Shown here piece by piece: positions 7,626 through 16,670 of a DNA stretch of 64,000 bases. The position numbers were made by a program, and so were the translations under genes. The notes below the pieces were generated by a model that ran no database searches, was not told where the DNA came from, and saw only the letters and a list, made by a program, of their open reading frames with translations. The stretch comes from Xanthobacteraceae bacterium (GTDB lineage: Bacteria; Pseudomonadota; Alphaproteobacteria; Rhizobiales; Xanthobacteraceae). The DNA lies in assembly GCA_019752575.1 (NCBI GenBank), contig JAIELW010000018.1, forward strand, positions 62,001-126,000, in the 5' to 3' direction. The first letter of the stretch is position 1; every line of letters begins with the position of its first letter.

Positions 7626-7654
7626 CTAGTATCTTAAAACGATACCAAAGTCAA
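7626..7654 (-). promoter_or_regulatory. higBA promoter
   Basis: On the minus strand TTGACT (7654-7649) is a good -35. Candidate -10 hexamers are GATACT (7633-7628, 15-base spacer) or TACTAG (7631-7626, 17-base spacer). Either places the transcript start at about 7619-7622, essentially at the higB ATG. The -35 lies between the two operators. Confidence 0.55.
7629..7645. promoter_or_regulatory. Operator O1, GTATC-N7-GATAC
   Basis: Inverted repeat with arms GTATC (7629-7633) and GATAC (7641-7645). It overlaps the spacer and -10 of the higBA promoter, so binding would block RNA polymerase. An identical-arm site lies 33 bases away. Confidence 0.75.
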
Positions 7655-7661
7655 CGGCTCC

Positions 7662-7678
7662 GTATCGCCTTGAGATAC
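7662..7678. promoter_or_regulatory. Operator O2, GTATC-N7-GATAC
   Basis: Second inverted repeat with the same arms GTATC (7662-7666) and GATAC (7674-7678) and the same 7-base spacing, placed just upstream of the -35. The start-to-start distance to O1 is 33 bases, about three helical turns, so both sites face the same side of the DNA, as expected for cooperative HigA binding. Confidence 0.75.
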
Positions 7679-7688
7679 CTATACCCGC

Positions 7689-8789
<1,101 letters not shown>

Positions 8790-8816
8790 TCAATGCAGCG
8801 CAGCTAATCTCTTCGC

Positions 8817-9671
8817 ATGACGAAGCCCGAAACCCGCATGGATTATGGCCGCCGCATCGCGCGCGTGACCGATCACATTGCCGGGAACCTCGACGGCGAT
8901 CTGAATGTCGAGCGGCTTGCCGAAGTTGCCTTCTTCTCACCATTCCACTTTCACCGCATCTACCGCGAGGCTACCGGCGAAACGCTCGCCGATACCGTGC
9001 GCCGCCTGCGGCTGCATCGCGCGGCGGTCGAGCTTACGCGCGACGAGACAGCGCTTGAGCGTGTCGCCAAACGCGCGGGTTACGGCACCCTTGCCGCCTT
9101 CTCCCGCGCCTTCGTGTCCGACTACGGCGTGCCGCCCGGCGCCTATCGTCTGCGCGGCAAACTGCTGCCGCCAAATCCCAAGAAGGCGAACGAAATGAAA
9201 GCGAACTATCGCGTCGAGATCGCGCCCTTCGCAGGCGCACGATTGGCCGCCATCGAACATCGCGGCGACTACCAGAAAATCGGCAACAGCTTCGCGAAAG
9301 TGCAGATCTTCTTCGCGGCAAACGAGCTGCCTGCTTCACGCTCCTTCGGAATCTATTTCGACGATCCGGAGAGCGTGCCGGAGAAGAAACTGCGCGCGGA
9401 AGCCGGCCTCATCACGGATGTAAAGATCCCGGCGCACGAAAAAATCCGTGAGGTGAAAATTCCCTCGATGCTTTGCGCGAGCGTCCTGCACAAAGGACCT
9501 TATGCCGAGCTGGAGCGCGCCTATCGCCATCTGTTTCGCGATTGGCTTCCTACGAGCAGATACGAAGCTGCCGACTTCTCCTGCTTCGAGGAGTATCTCA
9601 GCGACCCGCGCGAGACGCCGCCTGCCGGACTGCTCACCCGCGTTCATCTCCCTCTGAATGGTGACCTATGA
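8817..9671 (+). CDS. AraC-family regulator with GyrI-like effector domain
   Basis: A 284-residue transcription factor. Residues 10-115 are the two AraC helix-turn-helices (LNVERLAEVAFFSPFHFHRIYREATGETL, then LERVAKRAGYGTLAAFSRAFVSDYGVPPGAYR). Residues 125-284 form a GyrI-like/SOUL-type ligand-binding domain (ARLAAIEHRGDYQKIGNSF, LHKGPYAELERAYRHLF). This order, DNA-binding first and effector domain second, is that of the Rob/SbmC-like AraC proteins that sense small hydrophobic ligands. Its stop overlaps the start of the VOC gene (ATGA at 9668-9671), so the two are co-translated. It is divergent from the ferredoxin reductase with 105 bases between. Confidence 0.9.
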   Translation: MTKPETRMDYGRRIARVTDHIAGNLDGDLNVERLAEVAFFSPFHFHRIYREATGETLADTVRRLRLHRAAVELTRDETALERVAKRAGYGTLAAFSRAFVSDYGVPPGAYRLRGKLLPPNPKKANEMKANYRVEIAPFAGARLAAIEHRGDYQKIGNSFAKVQIFFAANELPASRSFGIYFDDPESVPEKKLRAEAGLITDVKIPAHEKIREVKIPSMLCASVLHKGPYAELERAYRHLFRDWLPTSRYEAADFSCFEEYLSDPRETPPAGLLTRVHLPLNGDL

Positions 9672-10099
9672 AAATTATGGACAGCTATCCGCTGATTACA
9701 GTCAAAAACATGCGCGCGAGCCGCGACTTCTACTTGAAGCACTTCGGCATGGAGATAATCTTCGACGCGAACTGGGTCGTAATGTTAGGCGATGCGGAGA
9801 GCGGCAGGATCGCGCTCGGCCTGATGACGCCCGATCACCCGACCAACCCGCCAGGGCCGGAAATCTTTCCCGGCAAAGGCGTGCTGTTCACGATCCAGGT
9901 ACGCAACGCGGCCAAAGCCGCCGCCGCGCTGAAAGACCAAGGCGTGCATATTTTCTATGACGTGCATGTCGAGCCCTGGGGCCAGCGCCGCTTCACGCTC
10001 ACCGATCCGTCCGGCATCGTTGTCGATGTGGTCGAACAGACCCGGCCACAAGAAGGCTATTGGGAAAAGTATACGGTAGCTGCAGCAGCCGCGGTCTGA
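9668..10099 (+). CDS. VOC (glyoxalase/bleomycin-resistance) superfamily protein
   Basis: A 143-residue protein with the two beta-alpha-beta-beta-beta modules of the vicinal-oxygen-chelate fold: the first module includes YPLITVKNMRASRDFYLKHFGMEIIF, the second VLFTIQVRNAAKAAAALKDQGVHIFYDVHVEPWGQRRFTLTDPSGIVVDVVEQ. The conserved Glu before the C-terminal end fits a metal-binding or drug-binding protein. Because it overlaps the AraC/GyrI gene by 4 bases, it may bind or modify the same ligand that the regulator senses. Its specific reaction cannot be read from the sequence. Confidence 0.88.
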   Translation: MKIMDSYPLITVKNMRASRDFYLKHFGMEIIFDANWVVMLGDAESGRIALGLMTPDHPTNPPGPEIFPGKGVLFTIQVRNAAKAAAALKDQGVHIFYDVHVEPWGQRRFTLTDPSGIVVDVVEQTRPQEGYWEKYTVAAAAAV

Positions 10100-10135
10100 T
10101 TGTGCTTCATCGCCCGACTTGATGTCAGGAAAGAA

Positions 10136-10298
10136 AATAAAATTTTCCCTCCCCTTGATGGGGAGGGTGGCAAGCGCCGACAGGCGCGAGCCGGGTGGGG
10201 TGACAGTAAGAAAGTTTGCACCGGGATTTACCCCCACCCGCCTCACCCGCTTTCGCGGGTGTCGGCGACCCTCCCCGCAAGGGGGAGGGAATTTTATT
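10136..10298. repeat. GC-rich long inverted repeat, copy A
   Basis: Outer arms AATAAAATT (10136-10144) and AATTTTATT (10290-10298) enclose C-rich TTCCCTCCCC and G-rich GGGGGAGGG segments. Internal stems include CCCTCCCC with GGGGAGGG and CACCCGC with GCGGGTG. It fills the space between the VOC gene and the ferredoxin gene and is related to copies at 39642-39785 and 44975-45110. It could terminate transcription from both sides. Confidence 0.7.
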
Positions 10299-10307
10299 AC
10301 ATGCAGT

Positions 10308-10682
<375 letters not shown>

Positions 10683-10716
10683 CTATATAATGAGCGCCCG
10701 CGAATTGCGAGCCTCG

Positions 10717-10795
10717 GCTAGTGATCCGGTTCCGACATTCGTATCCCGCCCCAGCAGGCCACTTTTACGAATGTCAGAACCGAAAGATCACTAGC
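10717..10795. repeat. Long near-perfect inverted repeat 1
   Basis: Left arm 10717-10743 and right arm 10766-10795 pair over 27 bp (GCTAGTGATC with GATCACTAGC, then a 17-bp stem with a single mismatch), with a 3-base bulge (AAA) on the right and a loop of 22 bases. It probably belongs to a dispersed family and is too long for a simple operator. Confidence 0.75.
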
Positions 10796-10807
10796 AAATA
10801 TAGATTG

Positions 10808-10882
10808 CTAGCGGGGTTCTGGCTCGCACGACCGTAAACGAGCTTTCTGCGAACGTGATACGGTCGTGCGAGCCCCCGCTAG
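10808..10882. repeat. Long near-perfect inverted repeat 2
   Basis: Left arm 10808-10836 and right arm 10859-10882 pair over 24 bp (CTAGCGGGG plus GCTCGCACGACCGTA), interrupted only by a 5-base bulge (TTCTG, 10817-10821) on the left, with a 22-base loop. It lies 12 bases after inverted repeat 1 and ends 2 bases before the stop codon of the Hpt gene. Confidence 0.75.
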
Positions 10883-10884
10883 TC

Positions 10885-11193
10885 TCAGTCTTTCGCGAGC
10901 AGAGATGCCGCAGCCCGGCTCGCGTCGGCAACGCGGCTGGCCAGAGTCTCGACCGCGCCGGTCTCGCCGCGCTCCACCTTCTCCGCTTCGTCGGCAACCG
11001 TGAATGCCCCGATGCCGCGCGCGGCACCCTTCAGGGCATGGGCCGCTTCCGATTGCTCCTTGCCGCTCTTCGTGCGGATGATTTGCAGAAGCTTGGCCGC
11101 CTGCGCTTCGAACAGCCCGAGCACTTCGCGCTGAAGCGCGCGGTCCCCGAAAGTCGCGGTCTCGAAATGTTCGATGTCGATGGGCGGTTCCAT
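10885..11193 (-). CDS. Hpt (histidine phosphotransfer) domain protein
   Basis: A 102-residue stand-alone phosphotransfer protein. The phospho-acceptor motif is EAAHALKGAARGIGAFTVADEAEKVE with His52 as the expected phosphorylation site, followed by the Lys and Gly that define the Hpt helix. It would relay phosphate between a hybrid kinase and a response regulator; neither is encoded nearby. The ATG at 11193 is chosen because the family domain begins within ten residues of it (IDIEHFETATFGD). The long inverted repeat immediately after the stop probably ends the transcript. Confidence 0.85.
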   Translation of the reverse strand: MEPPIDIEHFETATFGDRALQREVLGLFEAQAAKLLQIIRTKSGKEQSEAAHALKGAARGIGAFTVADEAEKVERGETGAVETLASRVADASRAAASLLAKD

Positions 11194-11228
11194 GCGCTCG
11201 TTATCGCAGGCAGCCGGTAAACGGCGCC

Positions 11229-11537
11229 TCAAGCTTTCGGCATACGCTTGCGTTTGGCGGGGTCGATGCCGAGCACGCGATATCCGTTGTCGGTCAGGCG
11301 GCAGACCAGCCAGTCGGGATGGATCGGGTTCTTGCTCCAGGGTTCCGCCCAGCCGTGCTGGACACACGCCCGGATTGTGACCTTGGGGATTTCCTGCCCG
11401 TCCTCGTCGAATAACGGCAACTTTCCGCCACGCTGGTTCACCCCTCGCTGGAGGTACCGGCGCTGCGCGTCGGAGCCTCCGGCATCGCTCTGCCAGGGCT
11501 TGGGGCCTTGCCCATTGAGCCTCTTCCCCCGCGCCAT
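11229..11537 (-). CDS. Conserved small basic protein, possible winged helix
   Basis: A 102-residue basic protein: MARGKRLNGQGPKPWQ, then GGSDAQRRYLQRGVNQRGGKLPLFDEDGQEI, then VTIRACVQHGWAEPWSKNPIHPDWLVCRLTDNGYRVLGIDP. The last part resembles a winged-helix strand-turn-strand ending in LTDNGYRVL, like the LTxxG motif in many small DNA-binding proteins, but no close family comes to mind. It starts 35 bases upstream of the Hpt gene in the same direction, so the two may form an operon. Function unknown; the reading frame is convincing from codon use and conservation-like motifs. Confidence 0.65.
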   Translation of the reverse strand: MARGKRLNGQGPKPWQSDAGGSDAQRRYLQRGVNQRGGKLPLFDEDGQEIPKVTIRACVQHGWAEPWSKNPIHPDWLVCRLTDNGYRVLGIDPAKRKRMPKA

Positions 11538-11655
11538 TGCCCATTTCGTATGGTGAACAAGACGTTAAGCCGTTAACGATGTTTGTAGAGCGGCCTGGAT
11601 TACCGTTCCTTTCCCGGACCTTAGCGCGGTAGGATACCGCAAGCGGTGGACCGGA

Positions 11656-11707
11656 GTCCCGGCCGGCCGGCATTTCTTTTGTTTTTGAAGAAATGCCGCC
11701 TCGGGAC
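11656..11707. promoter_or_regulatory. Leader hairpin upstream of the coiled-coil gene
   Basis: CGGCATTTCTT (11668-11678) and AAGAAATGCCG (11688-11698) form an 11-bp stem with a 9-base T-rich loop, extended by outer pairs GTCCCG (11656-11661) and CGGGAC (11702-11707). It sits in the 257-base divergent gap, 87 bases before the GTG start. It could be a terminator-like leader structure or simply a repeat. Confidence 0.45.
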
Positions 11708-11794
11708 CGAAAGAGCGTGACGGTCCTTTGAGTAAATTCCGGCCCGAGCGGCATGTTGCCGGTCGCGGTATCGAGTACGGACCGGAGGCAAGTC

Positions 11795-14700
11795 GTGAAG
11801 AATAAGAAGTCCCAAGACCCGACCGAAGCAGCGCTGTCCGCGATCGAGGACGCGCTGAACATCGGCAAGGATATTCCGGAAGTGACGCCGCCCGCGCAGG
11901 AACGGCGCGCGGAGCCTGAGCGCCGCGCGGAACCGCGCGCGCAGGAGCCCGCCGGAGAAGTTTTCGCGCAGCGTTCGCGCGGCACTCGCGAGCGCCTGCC
12001 CCGCCCCGCCGCGAACGACGACCGCCATTCGGTTGGACAGATTTTGCAGGTGCTTCATAGCAAGCCTTCGGGCGCGCCGGTCATGGTCGCGCTCCTGGGC
12101 TCGATCGTCTGGATCATCGGCGGCGCTTACATCGCCGCGACCCAGTACCGCACCGACGCCGGCGCAGTCATGCGGCTTGCCGACATCGCCGCCCAGCCGA
12201 GCTTCCTTCCCAGCCTCGCCGCGATCTTCTTGCCGCCGCTCCTCTTCTTTATGACGGCGATGCTCATTCGCCGTTCGCAGGAAATGCGCCACATCTCGCG
12301 CGCGATGACCGAAGTCACGCTTCGCCTCGCAGAACCCGAAGGCGTTTCGACCGACGCCATCGTCTCGGTCGGTCAGGCGATCCGCCGCGAAGTCGCGGCG
12401 CTCGGCGACGGCATCGAACGTGCGATTGCGCGCGCTTCCGAACTCGAATCCATGGTGCGCAGCGAAGTCGCGACGCTCGAGCGCGCCTATGACGACAACG
12501 AAAGCCGCGTGCGTTCGCTGATCGGCGAGCTGCACGGCGAGCGCGACTCAATCGTCGATCACTCCAGCCGTCTTCGCGACGCTATCTCCAACGCGCACGA
12601 GGCATTCTCGTTCGACGTGCAGAACGTAGCCGACCGCGTTGCCAGCTCGCTCGACAATGCGACCGGCCGCATCACCGACAACATCATGATGCGCGCGGAA
12701 GACGCGCGCGCGCAGCTGACCGAGTCCGGCAACACCATCGTCGAGAGCCTCTCCGAAAAGAGCGCCGAGGCGACCCAGCGCCTGACCGAAGTCGGCGTGC
12801 AGATCGCAAAGGCGATCGCCGACCGCAACGAGAAGGTCTCCGAAGAATTCAAGCAGTCGACCGCCGACATGCACGCGAAGCTCGCGGAGCGCGCCGCCGG
12901 CATCTCGCAGATGATCGCACAAAGCGGCCAGACCTTCGAGAACACCATCGGCCAGCAGTTGCAGAACCTCGCCGACAATGTCGCGCTCAAGGGCAACGAG
13001 ATCGCGAGCCGCATTTCCGCCGACACCGGCGCACTGAACGCGAAGATGACGGAAAGCGTGCAGACCTTCGACACCACCGTGAAGCTGCACGGCACCAATA
13101 TCGTCAGCGAGATGAAGAATACCATCACCGGCATCTCCGAGGCGTCGCGCGACAGCCTCGCCGCGTTCGACCAGCGCGTCGCCCAGAAGATCGGCGAAGT
13201 TTCCGAGCAGATCGACCAGCGCATCGCGCGCATCGAAGGCACGCTCGACGAGCGCACCAAGTCGCTCAACGAGACGTTGGCTGGCCGCACGCTCGATTTC
13301 TCGAAGACCATCACCGACGGCTCGAAGGCCGCGACCGAAGCGGTCGACAAGAGCGTCACCGGCATGGGCGAATACTTCTCGGCAAAGACCGCGGAGATGG
13401 CCGCGACTCTTTCCGAACGCGCTGCCAAGATCGACGAGACGCTCGGCAACCGCGCACTTCAGCTCACCGAGACCCTTGATACCCGCGTCAACAAGTTCGA
13501 GGACCTGGTCGTCAACCGCCTAGAGGCCGTGACCAACTCGATCGAGCAAAAGGGCGTCGCCTCGGCGGACCTCCTCGTTGAGCGCGTGAACGCGGTCAAC
13601 GAGCACATCCGCAGCAGCGCAGACCAGGTCGAGAAGAGCCTCAACACGCTGGCCGATGGCATCTCGAAGAACTTCGTCGAGCGCGTGAACAACATCACCG
13701 GCGCGCACGAAACGCTACGCTCGGAGGTCCGCGACATCATCGCCGAACTCGGCCAGACTCACGGCCTGCTGCAGGCGGCGATCGACACCGCCTCTTCCAC
13801 CCTCGGCCCGATCGAGGGCAAGGTCGCGGAGAAGGTCAACTCCTTCCACCAGACGCTCGAGAACGCAATCAACGCAACGCGTTCGACCGCGGAACGGATG
13901 GACCATCAGATCCGCGAGCTGAACGAGTCCTCTAATGGCGTGCTGCGCGACGTCTCGAACATGGCGCTCCGTTTCGAGGAGCAGGTTCGCCTCGTCGCCG
14001 CGACGAACGAGTCGCTCGCCCAGACGCACCAGCGCATCGACGACGGCCTCGCCGCACGCCGCGAGGCGATCGACGAGGTCTCCAATGCGCTTGCCGAGCG
14101 CACCACCGAACTTGAGGAGCGTCTCATGCGCTTCAACAAGATGCTCGAGGACACCTTCTCGCACGCCCAGGGCAAGGCGCAGGACATCGCGCGCGCGGTT
14201 GCGGAATCGACCGCCGGCTCCACGCAGTCGATTGCGCGTCAATACGAATTGATCCGCAACTCCTCCACCGAGGAGCGCGAGCGTACCAATGTCGCGCTCA
14301 AGGATACCTATGACGAGGCGATGCAGTCGGTGAACGCGATGTTCTCCGAAGCCAATGCGCGCTTCCTCGAGGCCTCACGCGACCTGCGCGAAATCTCCGA
14401 GGATATCCAGCGCACGCTCGACACCACGCGCGAGGAAATCCGCCGGACCGTGTTCGAATTGCCGACCGAGACCAAGGAAAGCGCGAATGCGATGCGCCGC
14501 GTCGTTGCCGACCAGATCAAGGCGCTGTCCGAGCTCAACGACATCGTCGCCCGCCACGGCCGCTACGCCGATCAGGGCGCCCCCGCGGCCTACGAATATC
14601 AGGAAGAAATGGCCGCGGTCGGCGGGCGCACGGCGCCGCGTGGCGCCCTGCCGCGTCCGCAATACGACGATACGTCCAATCCGCCGCCTGCGCCGCCCGC

Positions 14701-15151
14701 ACCCGAACCGCGCCGCCCGGCGAAGGCTGCCGACCGCTCCGCACGTTTCGACGAAGCGCTGAACAAGAAGACGCGGGCTCTCGAGCCGGAAGCGGAAGAC
14801 AACGCGACTGGAATTGAATCGCTCGACTCGCTCTCGGTGGATATTGCCCGCATGATCGACCACGAAGCGGCAGCCGAAGCGTGGGAGCGCTTCAAACGCG
14901 GCGAGCGTGGCGTATTCAATCGCCGCCTCTATACCAACGCGGGCCAGAAGACCTTCGAAGAAATCCGCAAAAAATATCGCCGTAACGCGGAGTTCCGCGA
15001 GACCGTCGATCGTTACATCGACGAATTCGAAAAGCTGCTCGAACAGGTCTCGCGCGACGACCGCGGCCAGGCGCTGACCAAGACCTATCTCACCTCGGAT
15101 ACCGGCAAGGTCTATACGTTACTCGCCCACGCCGCGGGACGCCTCGGCTAA
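11795..15151 (+). CDS. Large membrane-anchored coiled-coil protein, GPR/RgsE-like
   Basis: A 1118-residue protein. Residues 1-90 are charged and Pro/Glu-rich (disordered); two membrane helices lie at about 96-116 (VMVALLGSIVWIIGGAYIA) and 137-158 (FLPSLAAIFLPPLLFFMTAM). From about 165 to 880 it is almost continuous helix with recurring heptad blocks such as RVNAVNEHIRSSADQVEKSL. A Pro-rich linker follows, and the C-terminal domain of about 110 residues ends DRGQALTKTYLTSDTGKVYTLLAHAAGRLG. Architecture and C-terminus resemble the growth-pole-ring protein GPR of Agrobacterium (RgsE in Sinorhizobium), though about half its length. GTG 11795 is preferred over ATG 11753 because GGAGG lies at 11784-11788. 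A role in polar growth is inference. Confidence 0.75.
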   Translation: MKNKKSQDPTEAALSAIEDALNIGKDIPEVTPPAQERRAEPERRAEPRAQEPAGEVFAQRSRGTRERLPRPAANDDRHSVGQILQVLHSKPSGAPVMVALLGSIVWIIGGAYIAATQYRTDAGAVMRLADIAAQPSFLPSLAAIFLPPLLFFMTAMLIRRSQEMRHISRAMTEVTLRLAEPEGVSTDAIVSVGQAIRREVAALGDGIERAIARASELESMVRSEVATLERAYDDNESRVRSLIGELHGERDSIVDHSSRLRDAISNAHEAFSFDVQNVADRVASSLDNATGRITDNIMMRAEDARAQLTESGNTIVESLSEKSAEATQRLTEVGVQIAKAIADRNEKVSEEFKQSTADMHAKLAERAAGISQMIAQSGQTFENTIGQQLQNLADNVALKGNEIASRISADTGALNAKMTESVQTFDTTVKLHGTNIVSEMKNTITGISEASRDSLAAFDQRVAQKIGEVSEQIDQRIARIEGTLDERTKSLNETLAGRTLDFSKTITDGSKAATEAVDKSVTGMGEYFSAKTAEMAATLSERAAKIDETLGNRALQLTETLDTRVNKFEDLVVNRLEAVTNSIEQKGVASADLLVERVNAVNEHIRSSADQVEKSLNTLADGISKNFVERVNNITGAHETLRSEVRDIIAELGQTHGLLQAAIDTASSTLGPIEGKVAEKVNSFHQTLENAINATRSTAERMDHQIRELNESSNGVLRDVSNMALRFEEQVRLVAATNESLAQTHQRIDDGLAARREAIDEVSNALAERTTELEERLMRFNKMLEDTFSHAQGKAQDIARAVAESTAGSTQSIARQYELIRNSSTEERERTNVALKDTYDEAMQSVNAMFSEANARFLEASRDLREISEDIQRTLDTTREEIRRTVFELPTETKESANAMRRVVADQIKALSELNDIVARHGRYADQGAPAAYEYQEEMAAVGGRTAPRGALPRPQYDDTSNPPPAPPAPEPRRPAKAADRSARFDEALNKKTRALEPEAEDNATGIESLDSLSVDIARMIDHEAAAEAWERFKRGERGVFNRRLYTNAGQKTFEEIRKKYRRNAEFRETVDRYIDEFEKLLEQVSRDDRGQALTKTYLTSDTGKVYTLLAHAAGRLG

Positions 15152-15215
15152 GCCGAAGAAGACAACGAAAAGAAAAAGCCCGCATCAACGCAGCTCGACC
15201 GTCTTGCCGCAACGC

Positions 15216-15863
15216 CTAGATACGCCGCGAGGTCCACTTCACCATCTGCACGAGCACGTCCGAGAACGCCTGATCGAGCGCGAGTGTCGCCGCCTGCCCT
15301 GACGTACCGCCTGCGGCGACGCGCGAAGTCAGCACCGTGCCGGCCGCAATACGGCCCCCGCGCTGATAGACGATCTTCACGGAAAGCTCGACCACAGCCT
15401 GCGGCCCGTCGTAAGCGACGATACCGAACTGGCGAACATCGATGACCAGCACGTAGTCCGCGCTCACGCGATCCTGCGTCTTGGCAACAGCGCGGATGCG
15501 CGTCGAATTTTCGAACGATTGCACGATGCGCGCCTGCATGAGCTTCGGCAGGCGATCGACCCATTGCGCGTCGGAAAGATACGCGACCTCGCCGGGGTTC
15601 GGCGAAATCACGATCTTCTCGGTATCGAGAATCTGGAGCGCGGTCGGCTGTTCGACCGCGAGCAGGCCGCGCGCGCGCGGCGGCAACGTGCCGAAATTCG
15701 TCGGCGCCGAGAGATCGAAGGTCGGGGTCGGATTGCTGCCGGTCCCGATCAGGCCGCCGAGCACGCCGCCGCTGCATGCGCTGACGGAAAATGCCAGCGC
15801 AACGCAAAGCACGGCCTTCGCCGCACCTGCCGCTTTCGCCCTCAACACGCCACCCAGCCTCAA
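15216..15863 (-). CDS. ABC-transport auxiliary lipoprotein of the Mla-type system
   Basis: A 215-residue lipoprotein with a signal peptide ending in the lipobox VSAC (acylated Cys30). The mature part has the DUF330/PqiC-like fold signature: TFDLSAPTNF, ALQILDTEKIVISPNPGEVAYLSDAQWVDRLPKLMQARIVQSFENS, and a C-terminal SDVLVQMVKW. It is the last gene of the mlaE-mlaF-mlaD-lipoprotein operon, 30 bases after mlaD. By family analogy it sits in the periplasm, probably tethered to the outer membrane, and helps the MCE ring exchange phospholipid. This four-gene order is common in Hyphomicrobiales. Confidence 0.85.
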   Translation of the reverse strand: MRLGGVLRAKAAGAAKAVLCVALAFSVSACSGGVLGGLIGTGSNPTPTFDLSAPTNFGTLPPRARGLLAVEQPTALQILDTEKIVISPNPGEVAYLSDAQWVDRLPKLMQARIVQSFENSTRIRAVAKTQDRVSADYVLVIDVRQFGIVAYDGPQAVVELSVKIVYQRGGRIAAGTVLTSRVAAGGTSGQAATLALDQAFSDVLVQMVKWTSRRI

Positions 15864-15893
15864 CCTAAAACGCCTTTTCGTGAACGACTGTTA

Positions 15894-16661
15894 TTATCGA
15901 TATTGCGGAACGGTGCCGCCGTTATTGAACAGAAATTGCCTCGGATTGCGCTCGATATTGCGCACCAGCCGGTCGATTTCCCCAACTGCGCGGCGCGCAT
16001 CGACCGCAAGCGTGCGAAACTCGTTGAGCGTCGGCCCGGTCTGGCTGCCGATGTTGTCGGCGGCCTTGCGGATCGATTCCGCGGCGGCCTGCACTTCGAG
16101 CAGCGTATCGTTCGAGCGCGCCTGCAGCACCGCCGAAACCTTGGTCAGGTTTTCGATCAACTGCGCGATATTGGCCTCGTTCTTCTTCACGACTTCCTGC
16201 AATTGGATCATCAGGTCGCGCGCGGCCTGGAAAGCGTCGGTCGTATTGGTCGCGACCAGACGCGGAGGCCGCTCGCCCCGCGCCGCCTGCTTGAGCATGG
16301 GCGCGGTCGGCGCGCCGCCGGTCAACGCGACCGTCGCGATACCCGTCAGGCCCTGATATTCGAGCGTGACTTTCGTGTCGGTGCGGACGGGAGTGGTCGC
16401 ACTGATGTCGATGATGGCAACGACGGCACGCGGAATATCGGGCACAAGGGCGAGGCTCTGGACCTCGCCTACCCGGATACCGTTAAAATTGACGGTGGCG
16501 CCGCGCCGCAAGCCGGAAACCGGGCTGTCGAAATAAATCTCGTACTGCGCCTTGCTCTCGCCGGTGCTGAGACGCTGGAACCACCAGACGAAGGCGAACA
16601 CGCCGACCACAACGGCCAGCGTGAAGACGCCGATCATCACGTAGTTGGCTCTGGTTTCCAT
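15894..16661 (-). CDS. MlaD-like MCE-domain lipid-binding protein
   Basis: A 255-residue protein anchored by one N-terminal helix (residues about 8-27, MIGVFTLAVVVGVFAFVWWF). One MCE domain spans about 38-117 (AQYEIYFDSPVSGLRRGATVNFNGIRVGEV, then TLEYQGLTGIATVALTGG). A helical tail of about 100 residues (LIENLTKVSAVLQARSNDTLLEVQAAAESIRKAADNIG) follows, much longer than in E. coli MlaD, as usual for this branch. MCE proteins form hexameric rings in the periplasm that carry phospholipids between membranes. The gene lies 9 bases after the ATPase gene in the same operon. Confidence 0.9.
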   Translation of the reverse strand: METRANYVMIGVFTLAVVVGVFAFVWWFQRLSTGESKAQYEIYFDSPVSGLRRGATVNFNGIRVGEVQSLALVPDIPRAVVAIIDISATTPVRTDTKVTLEYQGLTGIATVALTGGAPTAPMLKQAARGERPPRLVATNTTDAFQAARDLMIQLQEVVKKNEANIAQLIENLTKVSAVLQARSNDTLLEVQAAAESIRKAADNIGSQTGPTLNEFRTLAVDARRAVGEIDRLVRNIERNPRQFLFNNGGTVPQYR

Positions 16662-16670
16662 CGCCGGTCC

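Noticed and set aside
12559-13449. Long minus-strand frames opposite the coiled-coil gene
   Set aside because: They arise from the regular heptad codon pattern of the coiled coil on the other strand. The Ser/Ala/Val-rich products have no recognisable domain.
12600-14500. Repetitive sequence that might be a CRISPR array or tandem repeat
   Set aside because: Repetition is only at the protein level (heptads). No identical DNA unit of 24-40 bases recurs at fixed spacing, here or anywhere in the window.
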